Under the pieces are notes generated by a model, which worked only from the letters and a program-made list of their open reading frames with translations, was not told where the DNA came from and did not search any database. A program made the position numbers and the translations under genes. 10,397 nt of DNA from an uncultured Gemella sp. (lineage in GTDB: Bacteria > Bacillota > Bacilli > Staphylococcales > Gemellaceae), in NCBI GenBank assembly GCA_938038035.1, contig CALHQV010000361.1:1-10397 (forward strand), given 5' to 3'. Positions 1 through 7,708 of the stretch are shown here, in pieces; position 1 is the stretch's first letter, and the number at the start of each line of letters is the position of its first letter.

Positions 1-640
1 CTCTCAAACGTCTGTACATCTAGCTTTCTCCTGAGAAAAGTATAATATATAAAACCAAGAAATCTTTCAAACTGTCCAAACTGGACATTTTGAACTAAAA
101 TTAATTTATTAAACACTTCTCGTAAGCATATCTATTATAGGTAAGACAATATTAAGAAAGACGGTCAAAATCTATTAACCGTCTAAAAACAAAAATGTTA
201 TAAGCTATTAAAAAATCAGCAGTAATCCGGTAACAAAAGTCGCATAATTTTGTTAAGGAAGGAATTAATGATGTTCAGATTACTGCTAACCAGCAAATTG
301 AAAAATGGTCAACATGATATTTCTAATGTGAATCTCTTACTTTCAGAACCTAAAGGTTGAATAATAGCCACCCCCTACTTATCAATAAAATTATCCGTTG
401 CATTAACAGATGTATATAAACCACTCCATGGATCCAAAGCAATTAACTAGACTTTATTTGTCAATAACCACAAAATTAGATTAGAAAAATCATTAAAAAT
501 TAATTGGAATCCTTTGTGATGCTTTCTCAATAAAAGTAATACTTCTCAATATTTTAACTGAACTAAAGTAATAGCATAATGGTATCTTGATTGTATTCTT
601 CTAAAACAGATTGCCCTTCACATTCAACTGTGATTGATTA
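1..640. other. flank without an intact gene
   Basis: No convincing gene is visible on either strand. All six frames are broken by frequent stops. On the minus strand between about 300 and 420 there are protein-like scraps separated by stops (for example GVAIIQPLGSESKRF), so this may be the decayed remains of a gene, but the parent could not be identified. Small inverted repeats occur at 73-87 (TGTCC/GGACA) and 160-183. The stretch probably marks the edge of the accessory block. Confidence 0.5.
160..183 (-). terminator. weak hairpin, possible minus-strand terminator
   Basis: GACGGT and ACCGTC form a 6-bp stem around a 12-base loop. Read on the minus strand it is followed by TTTCTTAATATT, which is T-rich. 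It lies more than 500 bases beyond the end of the MFS gene, so its link to that transcript is uncertain. Confidence 0.25.
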
Positions 641-706
641 AATGTTTCCAAAAATATATTCCAAAGGAGCTCTAAATTCTCTGTATCAGCTATTTTTTAT
701 CAGCTA

Positions 707-1918
707 TCAACTTCTATCATACCTCTTCAATAGCGTGCTGAATATTAGCGATAATACCGTAATAGATACACCAATAATAAAAATATTAAAAGTATTGTTA
801 GGATTTAAAACTACTGAGAAAAAAACGGTACCTAGTGGCATAAAAAGGATCGCTACTGAAAAGATAATTCCAAAGACTCTGCCAAGAAACTCATTATCTA
901 CATCTCTTTGAACAATAGAGAAAAATTGGATATTAAAAATGGAAAGAAATAGACTAAATAACGCTGGAGAAAAAATTAGGATAATGAGGTTATGGAATAT
1001 AAAATAAAGCGGTGCAGTTAGCATTAACATTAAGCCTGAACACGCTGAAAAGAGAAGTAAACGTCTACTTGACAAAGATCTATTGACAAAACCACTTAAT
1101 ATCGATCCCAAAAAACCACCAATTGCTTGCGCTGTTAGAAAGCTTCCATAAAGTCTATCTGAAATTCCTTCAAACATTTGACTACTATAAGGTAATAATA
1201 AATTATAGGCTGCTAGAACAAAATTAACCAAAGCAGAAAGAATGATAATAATAAAGATTGGTTTATGGCTATAAACATACTTGAATCCTACTTTTAAGTC
1301 GTTAAAGACTCCACTTATTGTCATTTCCTCCTTTGTATCTACTTCTTCATTCACAGGTGTAACAAATAAAATCAATAAAGCTGCCATTAGAAAGGATAAT
1401 CCATCCAATAATAGCACCCCCCGTACCCCTAGAATGTTGTACAAGAAGATTGCTACCATAGGAATCGTTACTTTTATTACAGTACTCGTTGTTTCTAATA
1501 GTGAATTTAGTTTGGAAATACTATCTTCTTTTACGACTTCTTTCGTAAAAGCCTTGTAGGACGGTCCTGAAAATGCGCTCATAAAAGCCAATATGACATT
1601 TGTGATAACAATCGCATAAACTAACCATTGTTCTTTAGAGATTAATGATAGAACTATGCAAGCGATCCCAGATAAGAAATTTGTTCCAATGATAATTTTT
1701 TTCCGCTTAAAACTATCTGCAATGACTCCACCGAATAAATTGAATAGAACCCCGATCACCTTTTCTAATGATTGGTAAATGGCAACCAACGATAAAGATG
1801 TTGGATTTAGTCCGGCCAGAAAGGTATTATTAGCGAAGTCAAACATGATATCTCCGATTTTAGATACCCCTTTACTCATGACAAGATAACTTATATTCTT
1901 TGTTTTTTTATTTTCCAT
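707..1918 (-). CDS. MFS efflux transporter, MefA-like (DHA3-type)
   Basis: A 403-residue membrane protein with about twelve hydrophobic segments, the usual length for a 12-TM major facilitator. Between the second and third segments it has the family loop motif in the form GGVIADSFKRKK (about residues 63-74), and the next conserved stretch reads SGPSYKAFTKEV (about 117-128). The overall pattern resembles the macrolide-efflux (MefA-like) branch of proton-driven drug exporters. The ATG start is supported by GAGG eight bases upstream. It follows the biosynthetic operon in the same direction but after 424 bases with a probable terminator, so it may have its own promoter or be reached by read-through. 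Export of, or self-protection from, the operon's product is the simplest role, but this is inferred from position only. The substrate cannot be read from the sequence. Confidence 0.88.
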   Translation of the reverse strand: MENKKTKNISYLVMSKGVSKIGDIMFDFANNTFLAGLNPTSLSLVAIYQSLEKVIGVLFNLFGGVIADSFKRKKIIIGTNFLSGIACIVLSLISKEQWLVYAIVITNVILAFMSAFSGPSYKAFTKEVVKEDSISKLNSLLETTSTVIKVTIPMVAIFLYNILGVRGVLLLDGLSFLMAALLILFVTPVNEEVDTKEEMTISGVFNDLKVGFKYVYSHKPIFIIIILSALVNFVLAAYNLLLPYSSQMFEGISDRLYGSFLTAQAIGGFLGSILSGFVNRSLSSRRLLLFSACSGLMLMLTAPLYFIFHNLIILIFSPALFSLFLSIFNIQFFSIVQRDVDNEFLGRVFGIIFSVAILFMPLGTVFFSVVLNPNNTFNIFIIGVSITVLSLIFSTLLKRYDRS

Positions 1919-2342
1919 TAATATTACCTCATATTATCTTTTTCAGGTCCTCCATTAGCAATGTCTAAATGCTACCACAATTTGTATAAGGCACTATTTA
2001 ATTTCATCATAGTTTAACAATGAAAGTATATCTACAACCTATCATTACCATTATTAGTGTTATAAGACACCTTAAATAATGGTTGAAAGAAACTATGAAA
2101 TAACTTTGAAAGTATTACTCCTTCAAAAGAGCCTTTAAAACCCAAAAATTCTAAGGATGGAAATGTTGATTTATCCACTTTTATAGAATCTGATTTTTAT
2201 AAAAATAGGAGTTTTTAAAACTCCATCATGAAATATCTGTATTACCAACTAACTTCACCAAGTAATTGAACTAAATTCTCTCGTATCTATTAAAAATGTA
2301 ATATTCTTAATCTTATGCAGATAAAAAATTAGACTCTAACTA
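1919..2342. other. spacer between MFS gene and ATP-grasp operon
   Basis: A 424-base gap between two genes of the same direction. It holds a probable terminator (2208-2224). On the minus strand 2032-2178 is open for 48 codons from a GTG (ending NTNNGNDRL then TAG), but this has no ribosome binding site and no recognised relative. It could be the tail of a decayed gene. No clear promoter for the MFS gene was found. Confidence 0.5.
2208..2224 (-). terminator. probable intrinsic terminator of the biosynthetic operon
   Basis: On the minus strand GGAGTTTT/AAAACTCC forms a short perfect stem with almost no spacer, followed directly by TATTTTTAT. It lies about 120 bases beyond the stop of the last operon gene. 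The stem is short, so termination may be partial, which would allow read-through into the MFS gene. Confidence 0.5.
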
Positions 2343-3557
2343 CTAAGTAGTAAACCATGTATCAGTAATAGTTTCCGACCAATCAATTGACTTGCTATAA
2401 AAATTCTTTATATCCATTGCTTTTTGAAGAAGTTCATCCAAATTCTTCCCAAAAAAGCTAACAGTTAATAAGTAATCCATCTGTTTCTGTAATCCAGCAA
2501 AGCGAACATTTTCATATTGTTTAATTTGTATCTCTATAATCCCATCCAAATCCAATATTGGAATAGACTTCACATATCCCTTTTGTGCCGGTATCCATAC
2601 TTTCCCAGAAAGCCTAACACTTGAAGTGTTGCCTATATTATAAGGAATGCCTAACTCTCTTTTTACCAAATATTCATCCAAATTAATTGAGAATGATTTA
2701 ATAATATTTTTTGTATATTCACCCCCTACAAGCCTACTTCCAATCTCACAGAGTATTGGATTACCAGATTTATCAATAAATATTTCTGCATGAAAAATCG
2801 TATTATAATCAACTTCAAATTTTTTAAAAATCTCTGCAGTATAATTTTTTAATAACTTGTCTTCATTCGAGTCAATATCAAGCATTATTGAACCAAGACC
2901 AAATCCCTCTTCAAATGCTTCTAAACAATTTTTGACATACATACTACAACAAGAAAACTCTATCGATTGACCGTTAAAAAATCCGTCAACATGATATAGC
3001 TGTCCACTCACATACTCTTCAACCAAGTAATCATCTAGCGAAATATTATAAAGAACATCTGACAACGAATCTTTATTCTCAATTTTGATAACACCTTTTG
3101 AAGCCCATTTTTTTCTTGGTTTCAAAATCACAGGATACCCAAATTGTTCACAGAAAGACACAACATCCATAAAGTGATCTACTTTTCTAAATTTAGGAAT
3201 TTTAAAACCTTCTTTAGAAAGTTTTTTCCGCATTAGATATTTATCTCTAAACAATAGTGCTTCTTCAAGTGTTTGACCTTTTATTCCCAAATTTTTTCGT
3301 ATACAAGCAGCTCGAATAATACTACCTTCTTCAAAAGCTAAAATTTTTGTAACAGGATCGATTTTATTTAATTCATAAATAAATTGCTCAACATTTCCGT
3401 TGGTCTCAAATTCAGGAAAACCTATAGCCTTATCATAAGAAAAACTATTTATCGTTTCGAGATAGCCCAAGATATATACCTCTTGGTCAAAATCATTTAA
3501 CCATTTTAAATAATTATGTTTAGACTTACCTTCACGATCAATAATCACTACAGACAT
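2343..3557 (-). CDS. ATP-grasp carboxylate-amine ligase (last operon gene)
   Basis: A 404-residue ATP-grasp enzyme. The family joins a carboxylate, activated as acyl phosphate, to an amine using ATP. An N-terminal alpha/beta domain (about 1-100) is followed by RDKYLMRKKL (104-113), the ATP-binding lysine in VILKPR (K146), the flexible loop ASKGV (152-156), the adenine hinge VEEYVSG (179-185), and the metal-binding acidic residues E258 (HAEIF) and E271 in CEIGSRLVGG (270-279). The last has Gly where many relatives have the metal-binding Asn (E-x-N). Length and layout fit amino-acid ligases of the BacD/carnosine-synthase sort. The start is well supported by GGAGGTGAAAT before the ATG. It is 19 bases downstream of the other ATP-grasp gene and differs clearly from it in sequence, so the two probably catalyse successive couplings rather than being recent copies. 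Substrates are unknown. Confidence 0.9.
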   Translation of the reverse strand: MSVVIIDREGKSKHNYLKWLNDFDQEVYILGYLETINSFSYDKAIGFPEFETNGNVEQFIYELNKIDPVTKILAFEEGSIIRAACIRKNLGIKGQTLEEALLFRDKYLMRKKLSKEGFKIPKFRKVDHFMDVVSFCEQFGYPVILKPRKKWASKGVIKIENKDSLSDVLYNISLDDYLVEEYVSGQLYHVDGFFNGQSIEFSCCSMYVKNCLEAFEEGFGLGSIMLDIDSNEDKLLKNYTAEIFKKFEVDYNTIFHAEIFIDKSGNPILCEIGSRLVGGEYTKNIIKSFSINLDEYLVKRELGIPYNIGNTSSVRLSGKVWIPAQKGYVKSIPILDLDGIIEIQIKQYENVRFAGLQKQMDYLLTVSFFGKNLDELLQKAMDIKNFYSKSIDWSETITDTWFTT

Positions 3558-3576
3558 ATTTCACCTCCAAAATTGA

Positions 3577-4770
3577 CTATTCATACAGTACTTCAATACA
3601 GGAATTCAATGTCTTTTCTCTACCTGAGATTAACTCATTGTAATCGTTTGAAGTTTTTATCACATGACCAATCCTATTTGAGCTACCTATTTCTCTCCTC
3701 TTATCCCCCGCTTTAACATATAATTCAGTAGCGATAATATCCTTATGATTTTCAATGTAGTGATCATCTAAAGTAACTGTTTTAATTACTTCACCTTCAA
3801 ATTCCTCAAAATAAATAGCTACAAATTTAGAAGAAAAGACAAAATTATCAAAATCATTTAAAAGTTGGGCAGATGATAGGGCTGCTATCTCTATAGGATT
3901 ATGGTTTATACTAATATTTCTATATAATTCCGAAATCATACCTCCACCTAATCTAAAGTGAGTTTCGACAACATGAATCTCTTGATTGTTTGTGATAATT
4001 ATCTCTGTATGAGTTGGACCATTTGTAACCTTCAAAATTGATAATAGTTTTCCCATATAGTTGTTAATTATATCTTCTAAATCAGTCGAAATATTAGCAG
4101 GTACAATATGGCCAATCTCAACAAATGTTTCGAGATTTTTTAATTTTTTTGTTATACCATAAATATGATGCTGACTATTTACGCTTATAGCCTCTATACT
4201 AAATTCTTCACCTTCAATAAATTTTTCAATTATAAACGTTTCATCTGAAATCTCTACTTGATTCACTATTTCCTTCACGTTTGATGAATCAACTTTATAG
4301 ATTGCTCGACTTCCAGTACCATCTATCGGTTTTAAGATTGATGTGCCATTTTTGTTGACAAATCTTATCACATCATCTCTATTCTCAATCATTTCACAGT
4401 TAACGTTATCAAAGAATGAATTTTTCAAGTAAGTTCTCAATGCATACTTATTATTTATAACCATCATTTGAGTTTCATTGATATTAAAAGGTATCTTTGT
4501 TTTTTCAGCTATTTTGTATGCTAATGCTTGTAAATTTTCAAACATACAAATTATCGATTGATAGTCTCCTAAATATTCAACAGCCTTACTTACTGTTTCA
4601 ATAATTTGAACTTCATTTTTAAAACTGTTAAAGGCAAGAACTTCATCATAAAGATCTTTAAAATATGGTTTTATCTTCGAAGATTCACAAACCAATGTTA
4701 ACTTACAATTATTTTTTTTAAGTGCTCTGTGTATTTCAGAGAAACCACCAATAACAAGTATTTTAGACAT
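3577..4770 (-). CDS. ATP-grasp carboxylate-amine ligase (fourth operon gene)
   Basis: A 397-residue ATP-grasp enzyme. It starts with a nucleotide-fold strand (MSKILVIGGF) and has the central NNKYALRTYL helix (106-115), the ATP-binding lysine in SILKPIDGTGSR (K147, loop 150-155), the hinge IIEKFIEGEEFSIE (180-193), and the metal-binding face TEIIIT (E256) and VVETHFRLGGG (E269, R273). In that last motif His271 replaces the usual Asn, so metal binding may be slightly altered. The family forms amide bonds by way of an acyl phosphate. The start is supported by TAGGAG before the ATG. It overlaps the end of the synthetase-like gene by 8 bases, which indicates translational coupling. Together with the next gene it supplies two ligation steps. 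Which acid and amine it joins cannot be told. Confidence 0.9.
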   Translation of the reverse strand: MSKILVIGGFSEIHRALKKNNCKLTLVCESSKIKPYFKDLYDEVLAFNSFKNEVQIIETVSKAVEYLGDYQSIICMFENLQALAYKIAEKTKIPFNINETQMMVINNKYALRTYLKNSFFDNVNCEMIENRDDVIRFVNKNGTSILKPIDGTGSRAIYKVDSSNVKEIVNQVEISDETFIIEKFIEGEEFSIEAISVNSQHHIYGITKKLKNLETFVEIGHIVPANISTDLEDIINNYMGKLLSILKVTNGPTHTEIIITNNQEIHVVETHFRLGGGMISELYRNISINHNPIEIAALSSAQLLNDFDNFVFSSKFVAIYFEEFEGEVIKTVTLDDHYIENHKDIIATELYVKAGDKRREIGSSNRIGHVIKTSNDYNELISGREKTLNSCIEVLYE

Positions 4771-5986
4771 TTTTTTCTCCTAATAGTTCATCAATATCTA
4801 CTAGTCTATTATCGTTTCTTAAGGCTAAACTTCGAATAGAATTCCGTTTTTTTATTTCTATATGAATACCTCTATTCTTGAGAATATCAGAATATTTTGC
4901 TACTATCCATTCAGGAAATATTCCGTATTCTCCTTTTAGTTTTCTGAAATCAATTGAATTAACCTCTTGATTCCTAAGCATGTTTTCAACTTTATTCAAT
5001 CTCTTTGCTATATCAATAGAGAAATAATTTATTTTTTCTATACTTTCCTCAAGTTGTCTCTTCTGCTGAATGTTCAAATCAGTATAACCTAAACTGTGAA
5101 CAAGATTAGAAGATAAGTCAACTAATTTTTTCTTTGATAAATTGGAGATAGTTTTTGAATCTAATAAAAAAGCTAATTCACGTATAATTTTTTTTAAAAA
5201 ATACCCCTGTTTTTTATTTGAAATTTCTCCTATCCCACCATGAATTAATAAAACCAAAACTCTAAAAAGTAAAACGAATCTATTAACATTTAAAAAATCA
5301 ATAGGCAATGATGACACAACTGGCAACAAAAAATTAATTTCGGAAATTCCCCAGATTGATTCTTTTTCTTCTAGAATCATTGCTAAACGTTCTGCATAAA
5401 AAACCACATCAAAATGGTAGTTTCCATCTCTATATATAGTTGCAATTGTTCCGAACGGAACTACACCATTAAGATACTTGTAATATAAGTAAGAGTAATT
5501 ACCTGTAGGTCTCTGTTTTCCTATATGAAATTTCTCAATATTTTTCCATTCATATATATTTTCAGATGGTATTCCTGTTTTTATGTACCATCTGCGAAAC
5601 TCTAATTCTTTATCACATCGTACATATATACGGTGTGTAAATAAACCAATGCTTTGCAAAAAAGCTAAAGCATGATAAATCATCTCTTCCGGTTCTTTGC
5701 AATTCTTAACTAGAAATGATAAGCCAACCTCCATCGGATTAGTCAATCTATTAATACCGACGCCATCTAATTTATTTGAAAAATATGATAGCTGTTTTGT
5801 TACATATTTTTCCACGCAGCCAGTTTCAGATAGCATATCAAACAAACTAATATGCTCTGAAATAGCAGACATATTAAAGATAGTCTCTGACCCTCTAGGT
5901 CTAACAACTTTACCTTCTTGTAGTTTTCGAAATCCATTTTCTTGACCATAAAAATAAAACTGTTTGATAATTTCAATTACGTTCAT
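4763..5986 (-). CDS. alanyl-tRNA synthetase-like protein, catalytic and helical domains only
   Basis: A 407-residue protein that matches the N-terminal half of class II alanyl-tRNA synthetase (AlaRS) by pattern along its whole length. IEIIKQFYFYGQENGF (4-19) corresponds to the AlaRS start. FSNKLDGVGINRLTNPMEVG (69-88) corresponds to the motif 2 region (RTNDxDNVGxTxRHxTFFEMLG). QRPTGNYSYLYY (158-169) stands for the GPTGPCSEIYYD region, and FYAERLAMIL (196-205) for motif 3 (GMGLERLAAVL). GGIGEISNKKQGYFLKKIIRE (250-270) matches the helical domain's LPSNEGRGYVLRRIIRR, and FRKLKGEYGIFPEW (347-360) matches FKLYDTYGFPLDL. The editing domain and C-Ala domain of a normal roughly 870-residue AlaRS are absent. 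The motif 2 arginine and the glycines of motif 3 appear replaced, so ordinary tRNA charging is doubtful. An amino acid-activating or transfer role in the pathway is inferred. It overlaps both neighbours (14 and 8 bases). Confidence 0.72.
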   Translation of the reverse strand: MNVIEIIKQFYFYGQENGFRKLQEGKVVRPRGSETIFNMSAISEHISLFDMLSETGCVEKYVTKQLSYFSNKLDGVGINRLTNPMEVGLSFLVKNCKEPEEMIYHALAFLQSIGLFTHRIYVRCDKELEFRRWYIKTGIPSENIYEWKNIEKFHIGKQRPTGNYSYLYYKYLNGVVPFGTIATIYRDGNYHFDVVFYAERLAMILEEKESIWGISEINFLLPVVSSLPIDFLNVNRFVLLFRVLVLLIHGGIGEISNKKQGYFLKKIIRELAFLLDSKTISNLSKKKLVDLSSNLVHSLGYTDLNIQQKRQLEESIEKINYFSIDIAKRLNKVENMLRNQEVNSIDFRKLKGEYGIFPEWIVAKYSDILKNRGIHIEIKKRNSIRSLALRNDNRLVDIDELLGEKNV

Positions 5987-6530
5987 TTTTTTCTCTCATT
6001 AATTGGACATAGCCCTTTGTTTCTATTTTTGAATTTAAAAACGAGAACTCTCCGCACATTTTCTCATAAAAATTATTATAATCTTCTTTTGAAAAATCTC
6101 CTAAAATCTCTATTTCAAGATAAAATCCAAGACCATCAATCTTATCTAGATTAATCGTTTTATTTTCTAATACGTCATGATAAGTCTTTCTATATTTACT
6201 TATTGTGAAAATATTTGAAAAACCATCTTGCAAGATATTCCTTACAAATTCTAGTTTTTCAGATTCCAACTCTATTTCACTTTCACTCCACATTCCTTGT
6301 TTTATCGTATCTTTTCTTGTGAAAACACATGCCTTATCATCAGCTTCTTGACGAATTCTGTAAATAAAGCTACCTACCTCATCATTTTCAAATTCTCTTC
6401 CTTTTGTTTTAAAATATTCATCAACTTGCTTATTTTCACACTTAAATTTATAAGATTTTTCTAAATATGAAATAGCATTATTATAATCCCTCTCATCGTT
6501 AAGTTCAAATCTAACTTCTAATTCATTCAT
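5973..6530 (-). CDS. CYTH-domain protein (CyaB/ThTPase-like)
   Basis: A 185-residue protein covering a whole CYTH (triphosphate tunnel) domain. Members bind triphosphorylated substrates with metal ions and act as adenylate cyclases, thiamine triphosphatases or polyphosphatases. The opening signature is ELEVR (3-7), an ExExK motif with Arg in place of Lys. Other charged strands that line the tunnel follow in order: YRIRQE (57-62), FTRKD (70-74), SEIELE (84-89), SKYRKTY (111-117), NLDKIDGLG (127-135) and LEIEI (138-142). The CyaB type (about 170-190 residues) is the closest in length. The start is supported by GAGG eight bases before the ATG, inside the end of the radical SAM gene. Since the neighbours include a MoaA-like enzyme, whose family product keeps a triphosphate, this protein may bind or trim a nucleoside triphosphate intermediate. 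That is inference. Confidence 0.85.
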   Translation of the reverse strand: MNELEVRFELNDERDYNNAISYLEKSYKFKCENKQVDEYFKTKGREFENDEVGSFIYRIRQEADDKACVFTRKDTIKQGMWSESEIELESEKLEFVRNILQDGFSNIFTISKYRKTYHDVLENKTINLDKIDGLGFYLEIEILGDFSKEDYNNFYEKMCGEFSFLNSKIETKGYVQLMREKNERN

Positions 6531-7503
6531 TAATTTTACCTCTCAATTCTTCAAAGGCTGAAGTCTCTTTAAATTCACTCAGTCTATAGTAAGTTTCTGG
6601 TGATGTTTTATGGACACAAAGCCTAATATTGTAATTACCAAGCAAATTTTCTAATCGTATTCCATAAAAATATTCACCACATCTGCCCTTTTCCCTAATT
6701 CTACAACATTTACACATATCGTGCAAGTAGTTTGGAATCAGTATTTTAAATCCCACTTCACCAATATTAGGAACATTATAAAAAATAGTTCCAGATGAAC
6801 TTCCTTTGATATATTTCCTACTTATTTCAATACCATTTAACGAATCAAAAAAATTTCTAATCGCACTAATAGATTTTTCATTGCTTTCAACTTCGTTTAA
6901 GATTCTTATGGAAATGTTGCGGCTACTAGCCCACTTCATCACTTCATAAGCTCTACCGAAATCTTCAGAGCTGGCTACAACAGTATTTATCTTTACAGGA
7001 ACTCCTTTTCTACTTACATATTCTATTAGTTCTTTTAACTTCCGATGATTTTGCTCTACCCATCTATTAGAACGATTAACTTGAGTGTTGTACATTTCAA
7101 CCGTATCTACCGCATGTAAACTAAAATTAATTCCATCTATTCCCGAAGATATTATCTTATCAAAAACCTCCTTTTTACCTCCAATTGAGGTCATCTTAAC
7201 AACAAAATTATATTCTTTCAATTTTTTAATAATTAAGTCAATATCTGGATGTAAACTAGGCTCACCACCTGTCAAATGTACCTCAGTAATATTTAAGGAA
7301 TCTGTTAGATCAATAAAATCATTAAAAAATTTATCATTGAAAAAATCAATATTTTTTATTAATCTTTGTTCCCTACTACCTGTTCCTTCATTATGACACC
7401 ACCAGCAGTTCCAATTACAGTTATCTGTCAGCTTTACCCTAATACTATTCAATGGAGTATATACGGAATCTTTTCTAGGTTTTATAAACTCTAATACACT
7501 CAT
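6523..7503 (-). CDS. radical SAM enzyme, MoaA-like, first gene of the operon
   Basis: A 326-residue radical SAM protein. The cluster motif CNWNCWWC (CxxxCxxC, Cys29/33/36) lies near the N-terminus, and TGGEPSLHPD (78-87) is the SAM-binding GGEP segment. The C-terminal part has a second cysteine group, MCKCC (264, 266, 267), GRC (275) and RLC (296), followed by VHK. With IRLENLLGNYNIRLC this recalls the second iron-sulphur site of MoaA (GTP 3',8-cyclase). No SPASM domain of the peptide-modifying type was recognised. The chosen ATG has GGGGTGG just upstream. A GTG nine bases earlier (7512) would keep the frame but lacks a properly spaced site. It leads the operon and overlaps the CYTH gene by 8 bases. 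No molybdopterin genes are nearby, so a specialised role is likely. The substrate is unknown, and a nucleotide is a reasonable guess. Confidence 0.88.
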   Translation of the reverse strand: MSVLEFIKPRKDSVYTPLNSIRVKLTDNCNWNCWWCHNEGTGSREQRLIKNIDFFNDKFFNDFIDLTDSLNITEVHLTGGEPSLHPDIDLIIKKLKEYNFVVKMTSIGGKKEVFDKIISSGIDGINFSLHAVDTVEMYNTQVNRSNRWVEQNHRKLKELIEYVSRKGVPVKINTVVASSEDFGRAYEVMKWASSRNISIRILNEVESNEKSISAIRNFFDSLNGIEISRKYIKGSSSGTIFYNVPNIGEVGFKILIPNYLHDMCKCCRIREKGRCGEYFYGIRLENLLGNYNIRLCVHKTSPETYYRLSEFKETSAFEELRGKINE

Positions 7504-7523
7504 TACAACCACCCCAGTTCTAG

Positions 7524-7545
7524 TGAATATCTTTTTCGATATTCA
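7524..7545 (-). repeat. perfect hairpin in the operon leader
   Basis: TGAATATC and GATATTCA form an 8-bp perfect stem with a 6-base loop, ending about 20 bases before the radical SAM start codon. There is no T-run after it, so it is not a standard terminator. It could affect mRNA stability or translation. Confidence 0.4.
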
Positions 7546-7562
7546 AACTTGTAACTCTAAAT

Positions 7563-7568
7563 ACTATA
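7563..7568 (-). promoter_or_regulatory. weak candidate -10 upstream of the operon
   Basis: TATAGT lies on the minus strand about 60 bases before the radical SAM start. No good -35 is seen at the right distance, so this is a second-choice promoter for the operon. Confidence 0.2.
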
Positions 7569-7661
7569 ATTCCTTAACAGAACCCTAACTAAAAATTGTT
7601 TAATCAAAATAATTCTTCAAATCCAGTTTTTCAAGACTTATTTCTATACTAAAACAACATC

Positions 7662-7688
7662 TTACCAGAACTTCAATAATTTCTTCAT
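7662..7688 (-). CDS. tiny open frame MKKLLKFW with a strong RBS
   Basis: An eight-codon frame (MKKLLKFW, then TAA) starts seven bases after AAGGAGG, the best ribosome binding site in the leader, and lies ahead of the biosynthetic operon. The first seven residues are the same as the start of the shp product at 9137-9208. A -1 shift near the sixth codon would continue into VLVRCCFSIEISLEKLDLKN and stop at 7600, giving a 29-residue peptide. It could be a real mini-gene like the seven-codon mccA of microcin C, a leader peptide for attenuation, or a peptide gene broken by a frameshift. The sequence does not decide between these. Confidence 0.4.
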   Translation of the reverse strand: MKKLLKFW

Positions 7689-7708
7689 GATTAATCCTCC
7701 TTGATTAT

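Noticed and set aside
73..87. TGTCC/GGACA palindrome with repeated CAAACTG as an insertion sequence end
   Set aside because: No transposase or matching second end is seen, and the repeat is too short to call.
268..360. 30-codon plus-strand frame with AAGGAAGG five bases upstream
   Set aside because: The product has no recognisable pattern and lies in a stretch broken in all frames. A chance purine-rich stretch explains the RBS.
2032..2178. 48-codon minus-strand frame from GTG as a small gene
   Set aside because: There is no ribosome binding site, it lies downstream of a likely terminator, and no family was recognised. It is noted only as part of the spacer.
6523..7503. Radical SAM gene as the molybdenum-cofactor enzyme MoaA itself
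   Set aside because: No other molybdopterin genes are present, the C-terminal cysteine spacing differs from MoaA, and the operon context is biosynthetic ligases.
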